Source: Karstenula rhodostoma CBS 690.94 (lineage: Eukaryota > Ascomycota > Dothideomycetes > Pleosporales > Didymosphaeriaceae). From it: a stretch of 64,000 bases of DNA. Of this stretch, positions 35,020 to 47,198 are shown piece by piece; position 1 is the first letter of the stretch; every line of letters begins with the position of its first letter. The position numbers and the translations under genes were made by a program. The DNA lies in contig MU001502.1 in the NCBI GenBank assembly GCA_010093485.1, forward strand, positions 950,057 to 1,014,056, read 5' to 3'. Under the pieces are notes generated by a model that did no database searches, had not been told where the DNA came from, and was given only the letters and a program-made list of their open reading frames with translations.

Positions 35020-36221
35020 TTTTTTTTTTTTTTTTTTTTAATAAGGAAATATTTAGAGATACTATATAGTTCTATTAAATAGCTTTAAAGAATAGTACTA
35101 TTTATAATAAGAGAGAAAAAAGAGTATCTATAGTACTAGACTTAATTAATTAAATATTAATTTACCTATATATATTATATAATATAGTAATACTATAATA
35201 CTATAATACTATATAATACTAGTAGAATAGTATATTCCTTATTTACTAATACCTAATATATAATTATAGAGAAGTTATAAAATATTAAAAATATTATAAT
35301 TTAAAAAAAAATATAAAAAAGAGATTATCTACTAGTAATAAATAATTTATAGTATTATATATAAAGGCTAACTTTTATAGAAAAAAATTTATACTATATT
35401 CTACTCTATTAAAATAGCTAATAATAATAAATAACTAATTTTTAATAATAAATATAATATAGTATATACTAATAGCGAGCCTATTAGTAATCTAGATATA
35501 TCTAATTATATATATTATAAAATCTAATATATTATTTAGTAAGTTAATCTCTATTAGTATAATAATTAATCTAGTATATAAATACTATAAATTATAATTA
35601 TAAACTATATAATTATAGAGTTTATTAGTAAGTTTCTTATATATATATATATATATAATATTACTAATCTAGAATAGAATTATCTCTATAGTAATTAACT
35701 AGAAATAGGAACTTTACTAGTAAGTAGTAAGAGTTAATTATAATAATTTTTAAGAGTTAAAAGGAGCTAGACTTTATAGTAAAGATAATTATAATTAAGT
35801 TAGAGTAATCTATATAGTTAATAAATATAGAGTAAATAGTAATAACTTTATAAAATATATAAGAAAATAGTAGATAATATTAATAATAATAATAGATAGA
35901 TAATATTAATAGTAATAATAGATAAATAATATTAATAGTAATAATAAATAGATAATATTAATAGTAATAATAAATAGGTAGTATTAATAGTAATAATAAT
36001 AGTAATAAGATAAGCTATAAGCTATAAACTATAGATAAAAATTAAGAATATTAATAAGTATAAATAAGAAAAGTTAGTATTAAATAACTATTAGTTAGTA
36101 TTATACTAATAATAATAAAAAGTATAAAAATATATAAAATAAGTATTAAAAAAGAATAAAAAGTTTTCTTTTATTATAAATATACTATATAGTTCTATAG
36201 GCCTAGATTAGAATTTAGGCT
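35020..36221 (-). mobile_element. Poly(A)-ended retroposon E3
   Basis: A 1,202-bp minus-strand copy with a poly(T) run at 35,020-35,039 (its poly(A) tail) and its start near 36,221 (TAGCCTAAATTCTAATCTAG on minus). It is flanked by the exact 10-base duplication AAGATTAACT (35,010-35,019 and 36,222-36,231) inside the RT of Gypsy J. An internal tandem array lies at about 35,870-36,010. It is the cleanest copy for defining the family. Confidence 0.9.
35870..36010. repeat. Tandem array of a ~30-base AT-rich unit in E3
   Basis: Four to five imperfect copies of a unit rich in AATATTAATAGTAATAAT. The corresponding tracts in E1 and E2 are shorter or interrupted by G copies. Confidence 0.75.
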
Positions 36222-36231
36222 AAGATTAACT

Positions 36232-36923
36232 CTTATAAATAAAAATATTTACTATAATAAATTTATAAAATAAATACTATTTTATTTATATTAAAAAAAA
36301 TAATAAATAGAAAATAGTATTTAGAATATACTATAAACTATTCTAATATAAAATTATATCTTTTAAACTTACTAATATACTAATAATCTTTTAAGTACTT
36401 ATTAATAATATTTTATATAATTACTTAGATATCTTTATTATTACCTATATAAAAAATATTCTAGTATTCTTAAAAAGTAAAAGTAATTATATTATATATA
36501 TATATATATAAAAATAATTTTAAAAGTACTAAATAGAACTTATTTATATATTAAACTAAAGAAGTATAAATTTTATATTTAAAAACTAGAATTTTTAGAA
36601 TATATAATTAGTATAGAAGAAATAGAAATAGTATTTATTAAAATTAAATAGATTAGAATCTAGCTAATTCTAAAATTAGTAAAGAATATCTAAAAAGTTT
36701 CTAAATTTTATAAATTTAACTAATAATTTATTAAGAACTTCTCTAAAGTTATAGTACCCTTAATAAACCTTATAAAAAAAATATACCTTTTAAATAAATA
36801 AATAAATATAGAATATTATTCTAACTCCTTAAAATAATATATATTATAAAACTAGTTCTAGTCTACTTTAGAAATAAAGAACTATTAAAAATTAAAATTA
36901 ATATAAATAATTTTATTTTAGTA
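36232..36923 (+). pseudogene. Gypsy J: RT thumb and RNase H start
   Basis: Plus-strand frame continuing from 35,019. It reads LEFLEYIISIEEIEI (family: VEFLGYIISxEGIxM) at about 36,583-36,630, VKNI-KVSKFYKFN--FIKNFSKVIVPLINLIKK (family: VQSFLGFxNFYRRFIKNFSKxxxPLTxLTKK) at about 36,690-36,785, and LKIKINISNF (from ETDASDF), the start of RNase H, at the right end. It is cut at 36,923 by element B and resumes at 63,862. The high density of TAG/TAA and lack of ATG are from RIP. Confidence 0.88.
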
Positions 36924-37141
36924 TAGTATTAGGTATAGTATAAAGAGGAAGAAATATAAAAAAATAAATTTAAATTATTTTAATAAAAGTCTATTATATA
37001 AAGTCTTTTTTTTCTCTTTTATAATAAATTATTAAAATAAATATTATTTAGTTTTTTTATTTCTACTAAGTTTTTTTTTTATAATAGTCTATTAGATTTA
37101 CTATTCTTTTAATTTTATATTATTAACTAATTTTTATATTA
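36924..37141 (-). repeat. Family A LTR, left (3' LTR of B)
   Basis: Starts TAGTAT, ends ATATTA (ATACTA with one C-to-T). The polypurine tract follows it. Confidence 0.92.
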
Positions 37142-37524
37142 TATTTTTCTTTTTTTTTTTAAAACTTAGCCTCTAAACCTTTTAGCTACTATATTATTCT
37201 AACTAATCTTTAACCCTATATATTTTATTTTATTTTAATTTATTTATCTATTTTCTTTTAATTATTTATTATTCTTTTTAAGATTTTATTTAATCTTTTA
37301 TTTACTTACTTAATATCTTAATATCTACTAGCCTTTTTAGTAAATTATAATTATATCTAATAGTCTATTACTTTTTTATTTTTTAAAATAAAATAACTAA
37401 AGTTATTTACTAGTATTTTATATATTAGATAGTAATAATATAGAGATTTATAATTTATAAATAGCTTTTATTTTCTTTACTAAGCTCTATTAAAAAGCCT
37501 ATACTTAATTCTAAAATATATAAT
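37142..37524 (-). pseudogene. B internal sequence, 3' end
   Basis: It matches A at about 14,506-14,885 and starts with the polypurine tract (pyrimidine run on plus). It ends at the Copia K target ATAAT (37,520-37,524). No coding motif is legible. Confidence 0.8.
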
Positions 37525-37835
37525 TATTAGATTATAGACTACTTAAAATAGTATATAATTTAATAGTAGTTAATAACTACTATCTACTATAATTAATAGT
37601 AAAGGACTATTAATAGTAGCTATTACCTACTATTTACTATAATTAATAGTAAAGAACTACTATATACTATTACTAGTAGTATAAAAGATAGCTAGAATAT
37701 TAAAAAAAACTTAGTATATAGAATACTAACTTAGAGCCTTTAGTTTAACTAGATATAAAAGGATTAATTATTATTTTTAATTTAACTTTATTTATAGTTT
37801 ACTATAACCTATTATTATTTATAGTAAATCTAATA
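37525..37835 (+). repeat. K LTR, left (5' LTR)
   Basis: 311 bp. It contains a tandem duplication of about 45 bases carrying TACTATAATTAATAGTAAAG (37,575-37,680), present in both LTRs. Confidence 0.93.
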
Positions 37836-39200
37836 ATTAAGAGTTTTACTATTTTAATTAAACTAATAAAATAGTTTTATTAATTCTTTATAATTTAATT
37901 ATAATCCTTATAGACTATATAAACTATATCTAATAACTATACTAGCTTTAAATATAATATAAGTTATTTAAGGTATAGAAGTTTATAAACCCTAATAGTA
38001 ATATAACTTCTAGAATAAAACTAATTTTATTATTACTACCTAAAATTAATATATACTAGTTAAGTATAATTCTAGTAAATAGCTTATATAATATCTTTAA
38101 ACTACTAAAACTAATAAAACTATTAGACCTTTTAATAATAGACTAGAAGGTATATTAAAAGGATTTTAAATACTATAAAATATACTTTAAAGTATATAAA
38201 ATATATAATTAAAAATATTAAAAAAAGAAGGCTAGCCTTAAAAAGGTAGTATTTTATCTATAATTAACTATATTATTATACCTATAATATAACTATTATT
38301 AATCTAGATAAATAATTTAATAATAGATTAAGTCTTTTATAAAATTAATTAGTATAGATAAGGAAGATAAATAAAATAAAATAAGAGTTTAATACCTATA
38401 AACCCTTAAACTAATAAGACTACTCTTAAACTAGAATATATAGCTAATAGAATATAATTATATAACTATTAAAACTAAAATAAATAAAGTTAGTAAAGTA
38501 TAGTCTATATATAATATAATAAAAAACTTTCTAGTTATAATTATAAAAGTTATACTAATATAAGGAACCTTTTTTTAAAAAAATAGATACTAAGATATAA
38601 ATATAAATAGAAAGGAAATAATAAAATACTTCTAAAAATATATAGTTATTCTCTACCTATTTAAGGGTAAATAGTAAAGGGATATTTTTACTACTATAGA
38701 ATTATCTCTTACTACTAGTAGTAAATTTATTCTAGATACTAATAGGGATATCTTTTATACTACTAAAATTATACTATCTAAATAGGGAAAACCTTATTAA
38801 AAATAAATCTTTAGCTAATATACTATATTTAAGTAGTTTTTAAAAAAAAATATAATAGTAGTTAAAGGCCTAAAATACCCTATTTATAAATAATACTATA
38901 GTTTTTAAAACTATTACTATACCTTTCTAAGTTAAATATTAGACTAGTTTAATTTTTAATCTAGCTTTAGTACTATAGTTAACTATAGAATATAGAATAA
39001 CCTAGAGCTCTAAAAGAGTTTAAAGAGGGCTAAAAGATTATAAACTTAAATATCTAGAATTAAATAATTATATATATTTACTCCCTTTTAAATTATAAAA
39101 ACTAATACTAATAAGTAACTAAAAGGAAAATAGATTATTAGAATTCTAGTAAGTTTTAATACTATATCCTTTTATATAAATCTAAATAATTACCTACTAT
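37836..39200 (+). pseudogene. Copia K: gag relic
   Basis: The interval between the 5' LTR and the protease, so gag by position. Plus-strand frames here show coding-like use of G at first codon positions but no certain zinc-knuckle or UBN2 motif. The start codon cannot be placed because ATG is lost. Confidence 0.6.
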
Positions 39201-42200
39201 ATAATTTATTAATATTTAATTTAGATATAACCTACTATATCTATAATAATATTAACTAAATAGTTTTACTTAGATAACTAATACTAGGAGACTTTATATA
39301 GGTAAAAAATATATAAATTTAAATATAAGAGTATAGAACTATTTATTTTAAATTATAGAGTAGTACTATTATATAAAGTATATATAATAATTATATAATT
39401 AAACTAGATAATATTATATACTATCCTAACCTCCTCTATAATCTAGTATTATTCTAATTATTTAGAAAATAAGGCCTCTAGTAAAATATTAAATTAAAGC
39501 TAATAGTAATTAAATAAGCTAATAATATAATAATAGTAGAGCTCTAAAAATTATATAAATAATAGGTACTAGAGTATAGACCTATAGAATAAATAGATAA
39601 TAGTAGTAAAATACTACTAATTATTACCCTTAGCTATTTAGAGTAGCTATCTAATTAAAATATAAATAATAATATAAACTTTACTATATATAAAGTTAAT
39701 TTAAGTACTAAATAAAAGTTAAGAACTACTAATATAATAATATAGTATAAATATCTAGACTACTTAAAATCTAATATACTAAAATATCTTATTTTATAAT
39801 TTAAGGGGGTATATATTATAGAAATATCTATAGTAAAGTATAATACCTATAAATAAGCTAAATTAAAATAATAAATTAAATAAAAACCTTACTAGACTAA
39901 TAAAGGACTAGATAAATATATAGTAATTAACTTTTATAATTATAAGATATAGAGCTTTAATAAAAAAAAAAACTAAATACTTATTACTAATTAGTACTTA
40001 GATTTTATATAGAACTTTTATTTTAAAGATAACTATCTAGCTAGAATAATTATTAGACTACTAAGTAAATTTATAACCTTTATAAAGATATAATTCTTAG
40101 TTACTATAAAAATTTTTAAGTCTAATAATAAAATTTTTACTATAAAAATAGATATTAAGTACTAGTATATAAACTAAGGTATTAGAATCGAGTCTTTAGT
40201 ACTAGATATATAAGCCTAAAATAGTAGAGCTAAATATTTAGGGGGTATTATAAAGGAGAAAGCTTATATAATATAATTTAATATAAATCTACTATAAAAA
40301 ATATAGCCTAAAATTACTAGAGCTATAGTATACCTATATAACTAAATACTAAACTATAAGAACTAATAGTATTTACTCTATAAAATATTCTTTATAATAG
40401 TTATACTCTATAATAAAATAGTAACTTAACTTTAAAAACTAAATCTAGTATATTTTAAAGTATATAGATATAAGATATTTATAATAACTAATAATATATA
40501 ATATAAAAAAAGTAAATTATAAAGACTTAATTCTAAAGTATAGATTAAATATCTAGTTAATTACTAGTTTATAAATATATAGCGCGTATAAATTCTATTA
40601 CTATTAAAAATAATAAATATTTATAATATTATATTTAATAAAAATACTATATTTAGTAATATCTAGAAGAAGCTTATAGATAATCTAATATATAGTACTC
40701 TAGAAGAGATTATAATATAGATCTAAATAGTAAAACTACTACCTATACTAATAAACTAACCTAAAATAACCTCCTTCTATAAGGATAAAATAATTATAAT
40801 AAATTATAATAAACTATTATATAGTAATAAAGATATACTAGAATATATAAAAGAAAGGAAAAATAACTATATTTATTTAATATTACTAGTAATATTATTA
40901 CTAGTTATACTACTTATCTAACTTATAATAAGTAATAGTAGTAACTAGTAACTAATAGTAGCTAAGCTACTATCTAAAGTAAAAGTTAATAATAATAGCT
41001 AACTACTATTAATAGTTAATTAAATAAAAATAATACTATAGATAACTACTTTTCTAGTAGGTATCTAAATAGAATATATAGGTATCTACTAAGAAATAGA
41101 GCTTTATAAGGCTTAAATAAAGTAAATACTTATAAAGGATCTTAAGCCTTATTATAGTTAATTCCTACCTATACTAATAATCTAAACGAAACTAGAAGAT
41201 TATCTAATAAAAAAACTATTTAAAAAAGCTAAATAAGTTTACCTTAATAGTTACTAATAAATAAAATTATAGTTAGAAGTAGAATAATTTCTAATTAAAT
41301 AAGTAGGCTATTAAATACTAGACTATATATAGATATATACCTATAAACTTAATAAGTACTATTAATTTCTAAAGTATAAAGTTTAACTTATTATTTATAA
41401 TAATTAATAGAAAAATATTACTTTATAAAATATCTATATAATAACACTAGTAAATTAATTATTCTAAATACTTATAGTAATAGTAGCTAGATATAACCTT
41501 AAGTTTAAATAATATAATATTACTAATATATTTATTTATATAAAACTTAATAAAGAAGTTTATATAAAAATATCTATAGAGTACTAAAAATAAGAGATAA
41601 TTCTTAGACTTTAGAAGGTATTTTATAGCCTATAAATATTATCTAAACTCTAATAATAAGAATTTATATTAATTCTAGAAAAACTTAGGTTTATAACTAT
41701 ACTATATAAGTTCTACTATATTATTAAGAATAGAATTATTATTTTCTTCTATATAAATAATATTATTATTATATACTATAGAAATAAAAAAAAAAAATAG
41801 ATAAAACTATAAAGCTTTTATAATAGAAATATATAATAACTAGAGGAGATAATTTTTAATAATTTCTAGATATAGAGGTAATTTAAAAATAGAACTAGTA
41901 TTTTATATAACTATTCTAATTCTTATATATAGAGAAAATTTAATAACTATTTAATAAAAATAACTACTAATATAATATACTTATAGCTAGAGTAGAATTA
42001 AAATCTAGAATAGGTCTATTCTCTCTATTAGAGATTAATAAATATTAGTAAAAGATTAAATTTCTTTTATTTATAGTAGTTATAATATAACTAGATATTA
42101 TATTTACTATATTATAATTAATAAGATTCTTATTAAATCTAGAATAGGTATACTATAATATAGCTAACTAAGTTTTTTTTTACTTATTAGTTACTAAATA

Positions 42201-42596
42201 GAAGACCTTATAGCTTAGAGATAGAGACTATCTCTAGATAGCTAGTAATATTTTATTTACTAATAATACCCTTAATAGAAAAAGCTTCTAAGAATATACT
42301 ATTAAGCTATTTAATAGATTTATTATCTAGAAAATAAATAAATAAGATATAATTATAATATTAATAATAGAAATAGAATTTCTTACCTTTTTATAGGTAG
42401 TAAAGGAAGCCCTCTATATTTTAAAACTATTAAAGGAACTAGAGATTAAATTATCTAGTCTAATAATTATAATATAGTATAATAATAAATAAATAATCTA
42501 GCTAGTAACTAAAAAGGTATTAAAATTCTAAACTAAGCTATAGTATATTAATATATATAACTACTAGCTAAAATAAAAAATCTCTATAGAAAGAAT
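39201..42596 (+). pseudogene. Copia K: protease, integrase, RT and part of RNase H
   Basis: Plus-strand polyprotein relic. The protease motif reads LILDITYYIYNNIN (family: WxLDSGAxxHMxxD; here D-T-A type) at about 39,217-39,258. The integrase C-terminal box AQNSRAKYLGGIIKEKAY (family: AQNGRAERxGGxIxxKAR) lies at about 40,205-40,265. The RT start ARYNLKFK-YNITNIFIYIKLNKEVYI (family: QYDVxNAFLxAxLDExVYM) lies at 41,486-41,565. The active site FYINNIII (from FYVDDIII) is at 41,747-41,770. SYNITRYYIYYII (from TRPDIAFAVS) near 42,075-42,115 and KLYINIYNYLK-KISIERII near 42,530-42,590 belong to RNase H. G3 cuts the last domain. Confidence 0.9.
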
Positions 42597-42606
42597 TATA
42601 ATTAAA

Positions 42607-43888
42607 GGCTAATATTAGTTAGTTACCTCTTTATTTATTTATTTAGAATCCTTACTTTACTAAGTTAAGTTTATTTAATTACTATCTTTCCCTAGAACTA
42701 GTTATTAAGATCTATTAAAAGCTACTAATTATAGTTAAATACTAGTTAACTTTATATTATAATCCTTATTACCTTATTCTATTATTAATATAATACTAAG
42801 TTTCTATACTTAGTATTTTATAACTAAATATACTATATACCCCTAATATTCTATTTTTAAATACTAACTCTATATAGCTACTATTTCTATCTTTTATTTT
42901 ATTTTTTATCCTTTATCCTTTATATATTACCCTATAAGCTCTATACTTAAGGCTTAGAATAGAATAGGACTTAGAACTTTACCTATACTACTATACTATA
43001 TAGGATTTCCTATATTTAGTAGATACTTACTTTATTTATTATCTCTACTATAAACTTTTTATTCTCCTTAGTTTCCTCTTTATTATTATAGTAATTTTAT
43101 ATACTCTATATTTTCTATTACTATAGTATATATTTATAGCTACTAGTTATTAAATATTATATTACTAGCTAATCTAGTTTATATAGTATAAGTATTTTCT
43201 TTATATTTATATATATAACTTTAGATTCTAGCTAGCTCTTAATTTTATAAATATTATAATTCTTATCTATTATTACTATTATTATTTAAAATTCCTTATT
43301 ATATTCTATAGTTATATTATAGGTATTAGTTATTATTATTATTTCTAGATAGATAGTAGGGAATAGGTATATTTCTACCTATATAGGTTTATTAATTAGG
43401 TTAATTCTAAAATATAAGTAATATATTAGTAAGCTTAAAAACTATAAATAGAATATTATACTATTAAGTAGAATTTATATACTAGGAATAGGTATTTTAC
43501 TTATATTCTTTTCTTTTTTTATATATATATTATTAATAACTAATAGAGTATAAAATAGAAAAAAGTAATATAGGTAGTAATACCTACCTATATATATTTT
43601 TCTCCTAGTTTTAATAAAAACTATCCTTTTTATCTATTAATAACTCTTTATTATTAAAATTCTTATATATTAGTAGATATATACTAAGTCTATTTAGAGT
43701 TAGTATTATACTAGTTCTATTTTAGCTAGTTTAGTACTATACCCTTTCTAGTTAGCCTATATATAAATACTAGATATATTTTAACTACTTTTTTAGTCCC
43801 CTTTTATTTATATATTAGTAAAGTATAATGTGCCTTTTTATCCCCTCTATTTTATTAAGTTACCCTACCTTATAGTAAATCTCTATAA
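42607..43888 (+). mobile_element. G retroposon, full length (G3)
   Basis: A 1,282-bp copy from GGCTAATATTAGTTAG to CTCTATAA, flanked by the exact 10-base duplication TATAATTAAA (42,597-42,606 and 43,889-43,898). It contains one of the very few ATG triplets in the window (about 43,828, ATAATGTGCC). The RNase H reading frame of Copia K continues on its far side. Confidence 0.9.
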
Positions 43889-43898
43889 TATAATTAAA

Positions 43899-44122
43899 TA
43901 TTTTAAATTAAATAAAATAATTACTAATAGACTTATAAAAGTACTTCTAGTTAATAAATAAAAAGGTTTTTTTAATTAATTTAGAATAGTTAATATAGTT
44001 AGCTTAGAGGTAATAACTACTATACTACTTAAAGAGATTTAAAACTACCTATAATATATATTCTAACTAACTACTCTAATTATTTAGTTTAAATAATATA
44101 AGTATACTAAGTTAAAAGAATA
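43899..44122 (+). pseudogene. Copia K: C-terminal end of RNase H
   Basis: It continues the frame cut by G3. KYFKLNKIITNRLIKVLL (family: KYxxTxxMxADGLTKALP) is at about 43,898-43,955, followed by VNK-KGFFN-FRIVNI (family: KFxxFxxxLGLxDI) to about 44,000. The remainder to 44,122 is untranslated sequence and the polypurine region before the 3' LTR (AAGTTAAAAGAA at 44,109-44,120). Confidence 0.88.
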
Positions 44123-44433
44123 TATTAGATTATAAACTACTTAGAATAGTATATAATTTAATAGTAATTAATAATTACTATCTACTATAATTAATAGTAA
44201 AGGGCTATTAATAGTAATTATTATTTACTATTTACTATAATTAATAGTAAAGGATTACTATATACTATTACTAGTAGTATAAAAAATAACTAGAATACTA
44301 AAAAAGATTTAATATATAAAATACTAACTTAGAGTCTTTAGTCTAGCTAGATATAAAAGGATTAATTATTATTTTTAATTTAATTTTATCTATAGTTTAC
44401 TATAACCTATTATTATTTATAGTAAATCTAATA
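44123..44433 (+). repeat. K LTR, right (3' LTR)
   Basis: 311 bp, aligned end to end with 37,525-37,835; followed by ATAAT. Confidence 0.93.
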
Positions 44434-44495
44434 ATAATTCTTTAGAATTTTTTAATTTTTTTTTTTTTTAAACTTAGCCTTAACTTTTTATTAAT
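44434..44495 (-). other. Sliver of B between Copia K and Copia D2
   Basis: 62 bases matching A around 14,886-14,945 (TTTAGAATTTTTT...TTAACTT), showing that two Copia elements inserted almost side by side in B. It includes both their target duplications. Confidence 0.8.
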
Positions 44496-44781
44496 TATTA
44501 GATCTATAGTAAATAATAATAGATTACTATAAACTATAAATATAGATAAGTTAGTTATATATTATATAATTATATAAATTATTATAATTAATTATTATTT
44601 TAAGTCTAGCTAAAATATACCCTTAAATAGTACCTTAGTACCCTATACTAGTTTTAATAGTATAAAATATTCTAGTCTCTCCTTTTATACTTACTATCTA
44701 CTACTACTAGTAGTTACTATAACTTACTATAATAGTAAGTATACTATACTATAGGTAATAATATATATATATAATCTAATA
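44496..44781 (-). repeat. D-family LTR, D2 left (3' LTR)
   Basis: 286 bp, TATTAGA...TCTAATA, preceded by TTAAT. Confidence 0.93.
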
Positions 44782-46605
44782 TACCCCCTTAGTTTAGTAC
44801 CCCTAGACTATCTAAGCTAGATTATAAGTAATAGTTTAAAATACTTAGTAAAGATAGTTTTAGATTTCTTTAAATAGTATAGTATTTATTACCTCTTAAT
44901 TTTCTATATTAACTAATCTAAGCTAGTTAAGAAAGTTTAGTTATTTATTTACTAGTAGTATCTTTATAAGTCTATTAGTAATTATTTTAGCTAACTTAGT
45001 ATACTTAATAGTAATTATTTCTATAGAGACTTCTTATTATAGCTAATAATTATAGATATTAATATATTAGAGCTTAGTCTAGAGTTTTAATATTTTCTAA
45101 GTTACTAAGTAAATTATTTATTAATTATTATATTATATTATAATTATAGAACTAGATAATATAATTCTAAGCTCTTTTAATAATTTTAAAATATAGATAG
45201 CTTCCTTAGCTACCTATAATAGGGCGAGTAGTTCTATTTCTATTATAGAGGTAGTAATAGTATTTTATTTATTTACCCTCTATACTATTAGGCTATTAAA
45301 TAACTTAATTATATAGCTCTATAAGCTTTTCCTATTAATTATATTATTAGTAAATAAGGTATTACTAGTAATCTAGAGGTATAATCTATCTCTAAGCTAT
45401 AGACTCTTATATTTAGTAACTAAGAGATATAATAATACTCTATTAGTAATATTTTAATATACTTAGTCTAGATTTAATAGAAACTAGGCTAGCTATAATA
45501 TAGTAAAAGTAATATCTAGTTATATTATAACTATTATAAATAATAGTAATCTAATCTTTTATTAATACTTATTAATCTCTAATAGTAAGGCTAGACCTTT
45601 TTAAAATTTAAGCTCTATACTAGCTATAGGTATATTATAGTAGTAATTAGTTTTATTTACTAGTTATTAGATCTTCTTAATATATAAGATCTATAATAAT
45701 TATATAAATTACTAATCTTATTTTTAAATAATCTCTATACTAAGAAACTATTATAGATTATTTCCTTTAATTATAGTATATTTTTATTTAAGTAGCTCTA
45801 CTATTTTAGTTACTACTACCTCCTTTATTTAGTAATAAATAATAATAATAATATTATTTATATAAAAGAAGATAATAATACTATTCTTAATTATATAGTA
45901 TAGTTTATATAGAATTATAGTAAAATCTATACCTTTAAATATTATAGTAAATTTTTTCTACTATAGCTTAGGCGAGATTTAGAGTCTATAGAGGGCCTTT
46001 TATAATTTAAAAATTATACCTCTCTTTTAGTACCCTATAGGTATCCTTATATAGACTTTTTAATTAAGTGTTATATATATAAATATATTAGTTATATTAT
46101 ATTATTTTAGTTTAAGGTTATACCTAGTAGCTATCGCTATAAGTATATAGAATAATTAATTAACTAAAGTTATTATATAGGTATTTTATAAAGTAATATC
46201 CTTTTACTAGTCTCCTTATATAACTAGTTAAGCCTTATACTTTAGAAATTAATAGTATTTATTAAGTTTATAGGTATATACCTATATATAGTTAAGGATT
46301 TAGTAACCTACTTATTTAATTAGTCTCTATAGTATTTCTATCTATAAGTTTATTTATTAATAGTTAGTAAGGTATTTATATTTAGCTTTTTAAAATAATT
46401 TTTTTATTAGGTAATCCTTAAGTCTAGTTTAGATTATTAGTAGTAGTAGTAGCTAGCTTTAATAAGACTTTAATCCTTTTATAAGTATTTATTTTACTTA
46501 TACTTTATTAAGGTTATAGCCTTTATATATATCTTTATAACCTACTAGAATACCTACTATAAATATAGCTATCTAGGGTATAATCTTTATACTAGCTACT
46601 ATTAG
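44782..46605 (-). pseudogene. Copia D2: RT and RNase H relic
   Basis: Minus-strand pol relic aligned with D1 2,648-3,033 and 5,061-6,750. The RT active-site box (former FYVDDII) is at about 45,870-45,905, and the RNase H end is next to the left LTR. It lacks the roughly 240 bases present in D1 at about 5,606-5,852. The break falls at a short repeat (TATAATAATTATA) that flanks those bases in D1, as in deletion by slippage. It ends at the F target CTATT (46,606-46,610). Confidence 0.82.
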
Positions 46606-46610
46606 CTATT

Positions 46611-46816
46611 TATAGTATAGAAAAGGAGCTCGAATATCCCTTTATTTAGGGAGTGAATTAATTAAATTACTATATAAGAAAAGATTACTAGAAAGGCTAG
46701 TTATATACTATACTTATCCTAAATTAGTTTAGTACTTAGGTTAAGGTACCCCTTATCGCGGCTAATTAGAGCTCTATAAACCCTAATATTATTAAGTATT
46801 ATTTATATTCTTAATA
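46611..46816 (-). repeat. F LTR, left (3' LTR)
   Basis: 206 bp, TATAGTATAG...CTTAATA. Compared with the right LTR it has lost most TG/CA sites (for example TTAGTTTAGTAC against TTAGTTTGGTAC). Confidence 0.93.
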
Positions 46817-47198
46817 TACTCCCTAGGTAAATAGTACTTATTATTTATTTACTAGTAGAATTTAATTATTTAGATTAGCTTTCCTTTTAGAAATATATAG
46901 CTTAGACTATAATTTCCTACTTATATTATACTATTATTAGCGTTATAATACTAATTAGTTAGAGTAAGAGTCTTCTAGTACTTAGTATAGTATTTATAAA
47001 TAGTAGTAGACTTATAACTAGGTATAGTAAGTAATAGTAAATAAGGTAAGAGATTATTATATAGTATAAACTAGTAGAGGTAGGTAAGATAAGAAGGTAT
47101 CTTTTATATCTTTTAAACTTTTCTTCTTTATCTCTATTATCCTATCTTATAGTATATTCTTACCTTTTACTTTTTAATACTTTATTTATACTTTTTAG
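46817..47198 (+). promoter_or_regulatory. Pyrimidine-rich leader upstream of the F antisense frame
   Basis: 380 bases between the F 3' LTR and the candidate antisense start. The last 110 (47,088-47,198) are strongly CT-rich on plus (CTTTTCTTCTTTATCTCTA...), as in many filamentous-fungal promoters just before the start codon. On the coding strand of F the same run is purine-rich, so it might also serve the element itself. Role inferred only. Confidence 0.35.

Larger units (their letters stand above)
37525..44433 (+). mobile_element. Complete Ty1/Copia element K
   Basis: Two 311-bp LTRs (37,525-37,835 and 44,123-44,433), TATTAGA...TCTAATA, flanked by an exact 5-bp duplication ATAAT (37,520-37,524 and 44,434-44,438). 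Coding is on the plus strand in Copia order: gag, protease, integrase, RT, RNase H. A full-length G copy (42,607-43,888) is inserted in RNase H. It lies inside B, 62 bases left of Copia D2. Confidence 0.93.

Noticed and set aside
37525..37835. tRNA or small RNA gene in the hairpin-rich K LTR
   Set aside because: The hairpins come from a tandem duplication in the LTR and the same sequence recurs in the second LTR. No A and B boxes in tRNA spacing were found.
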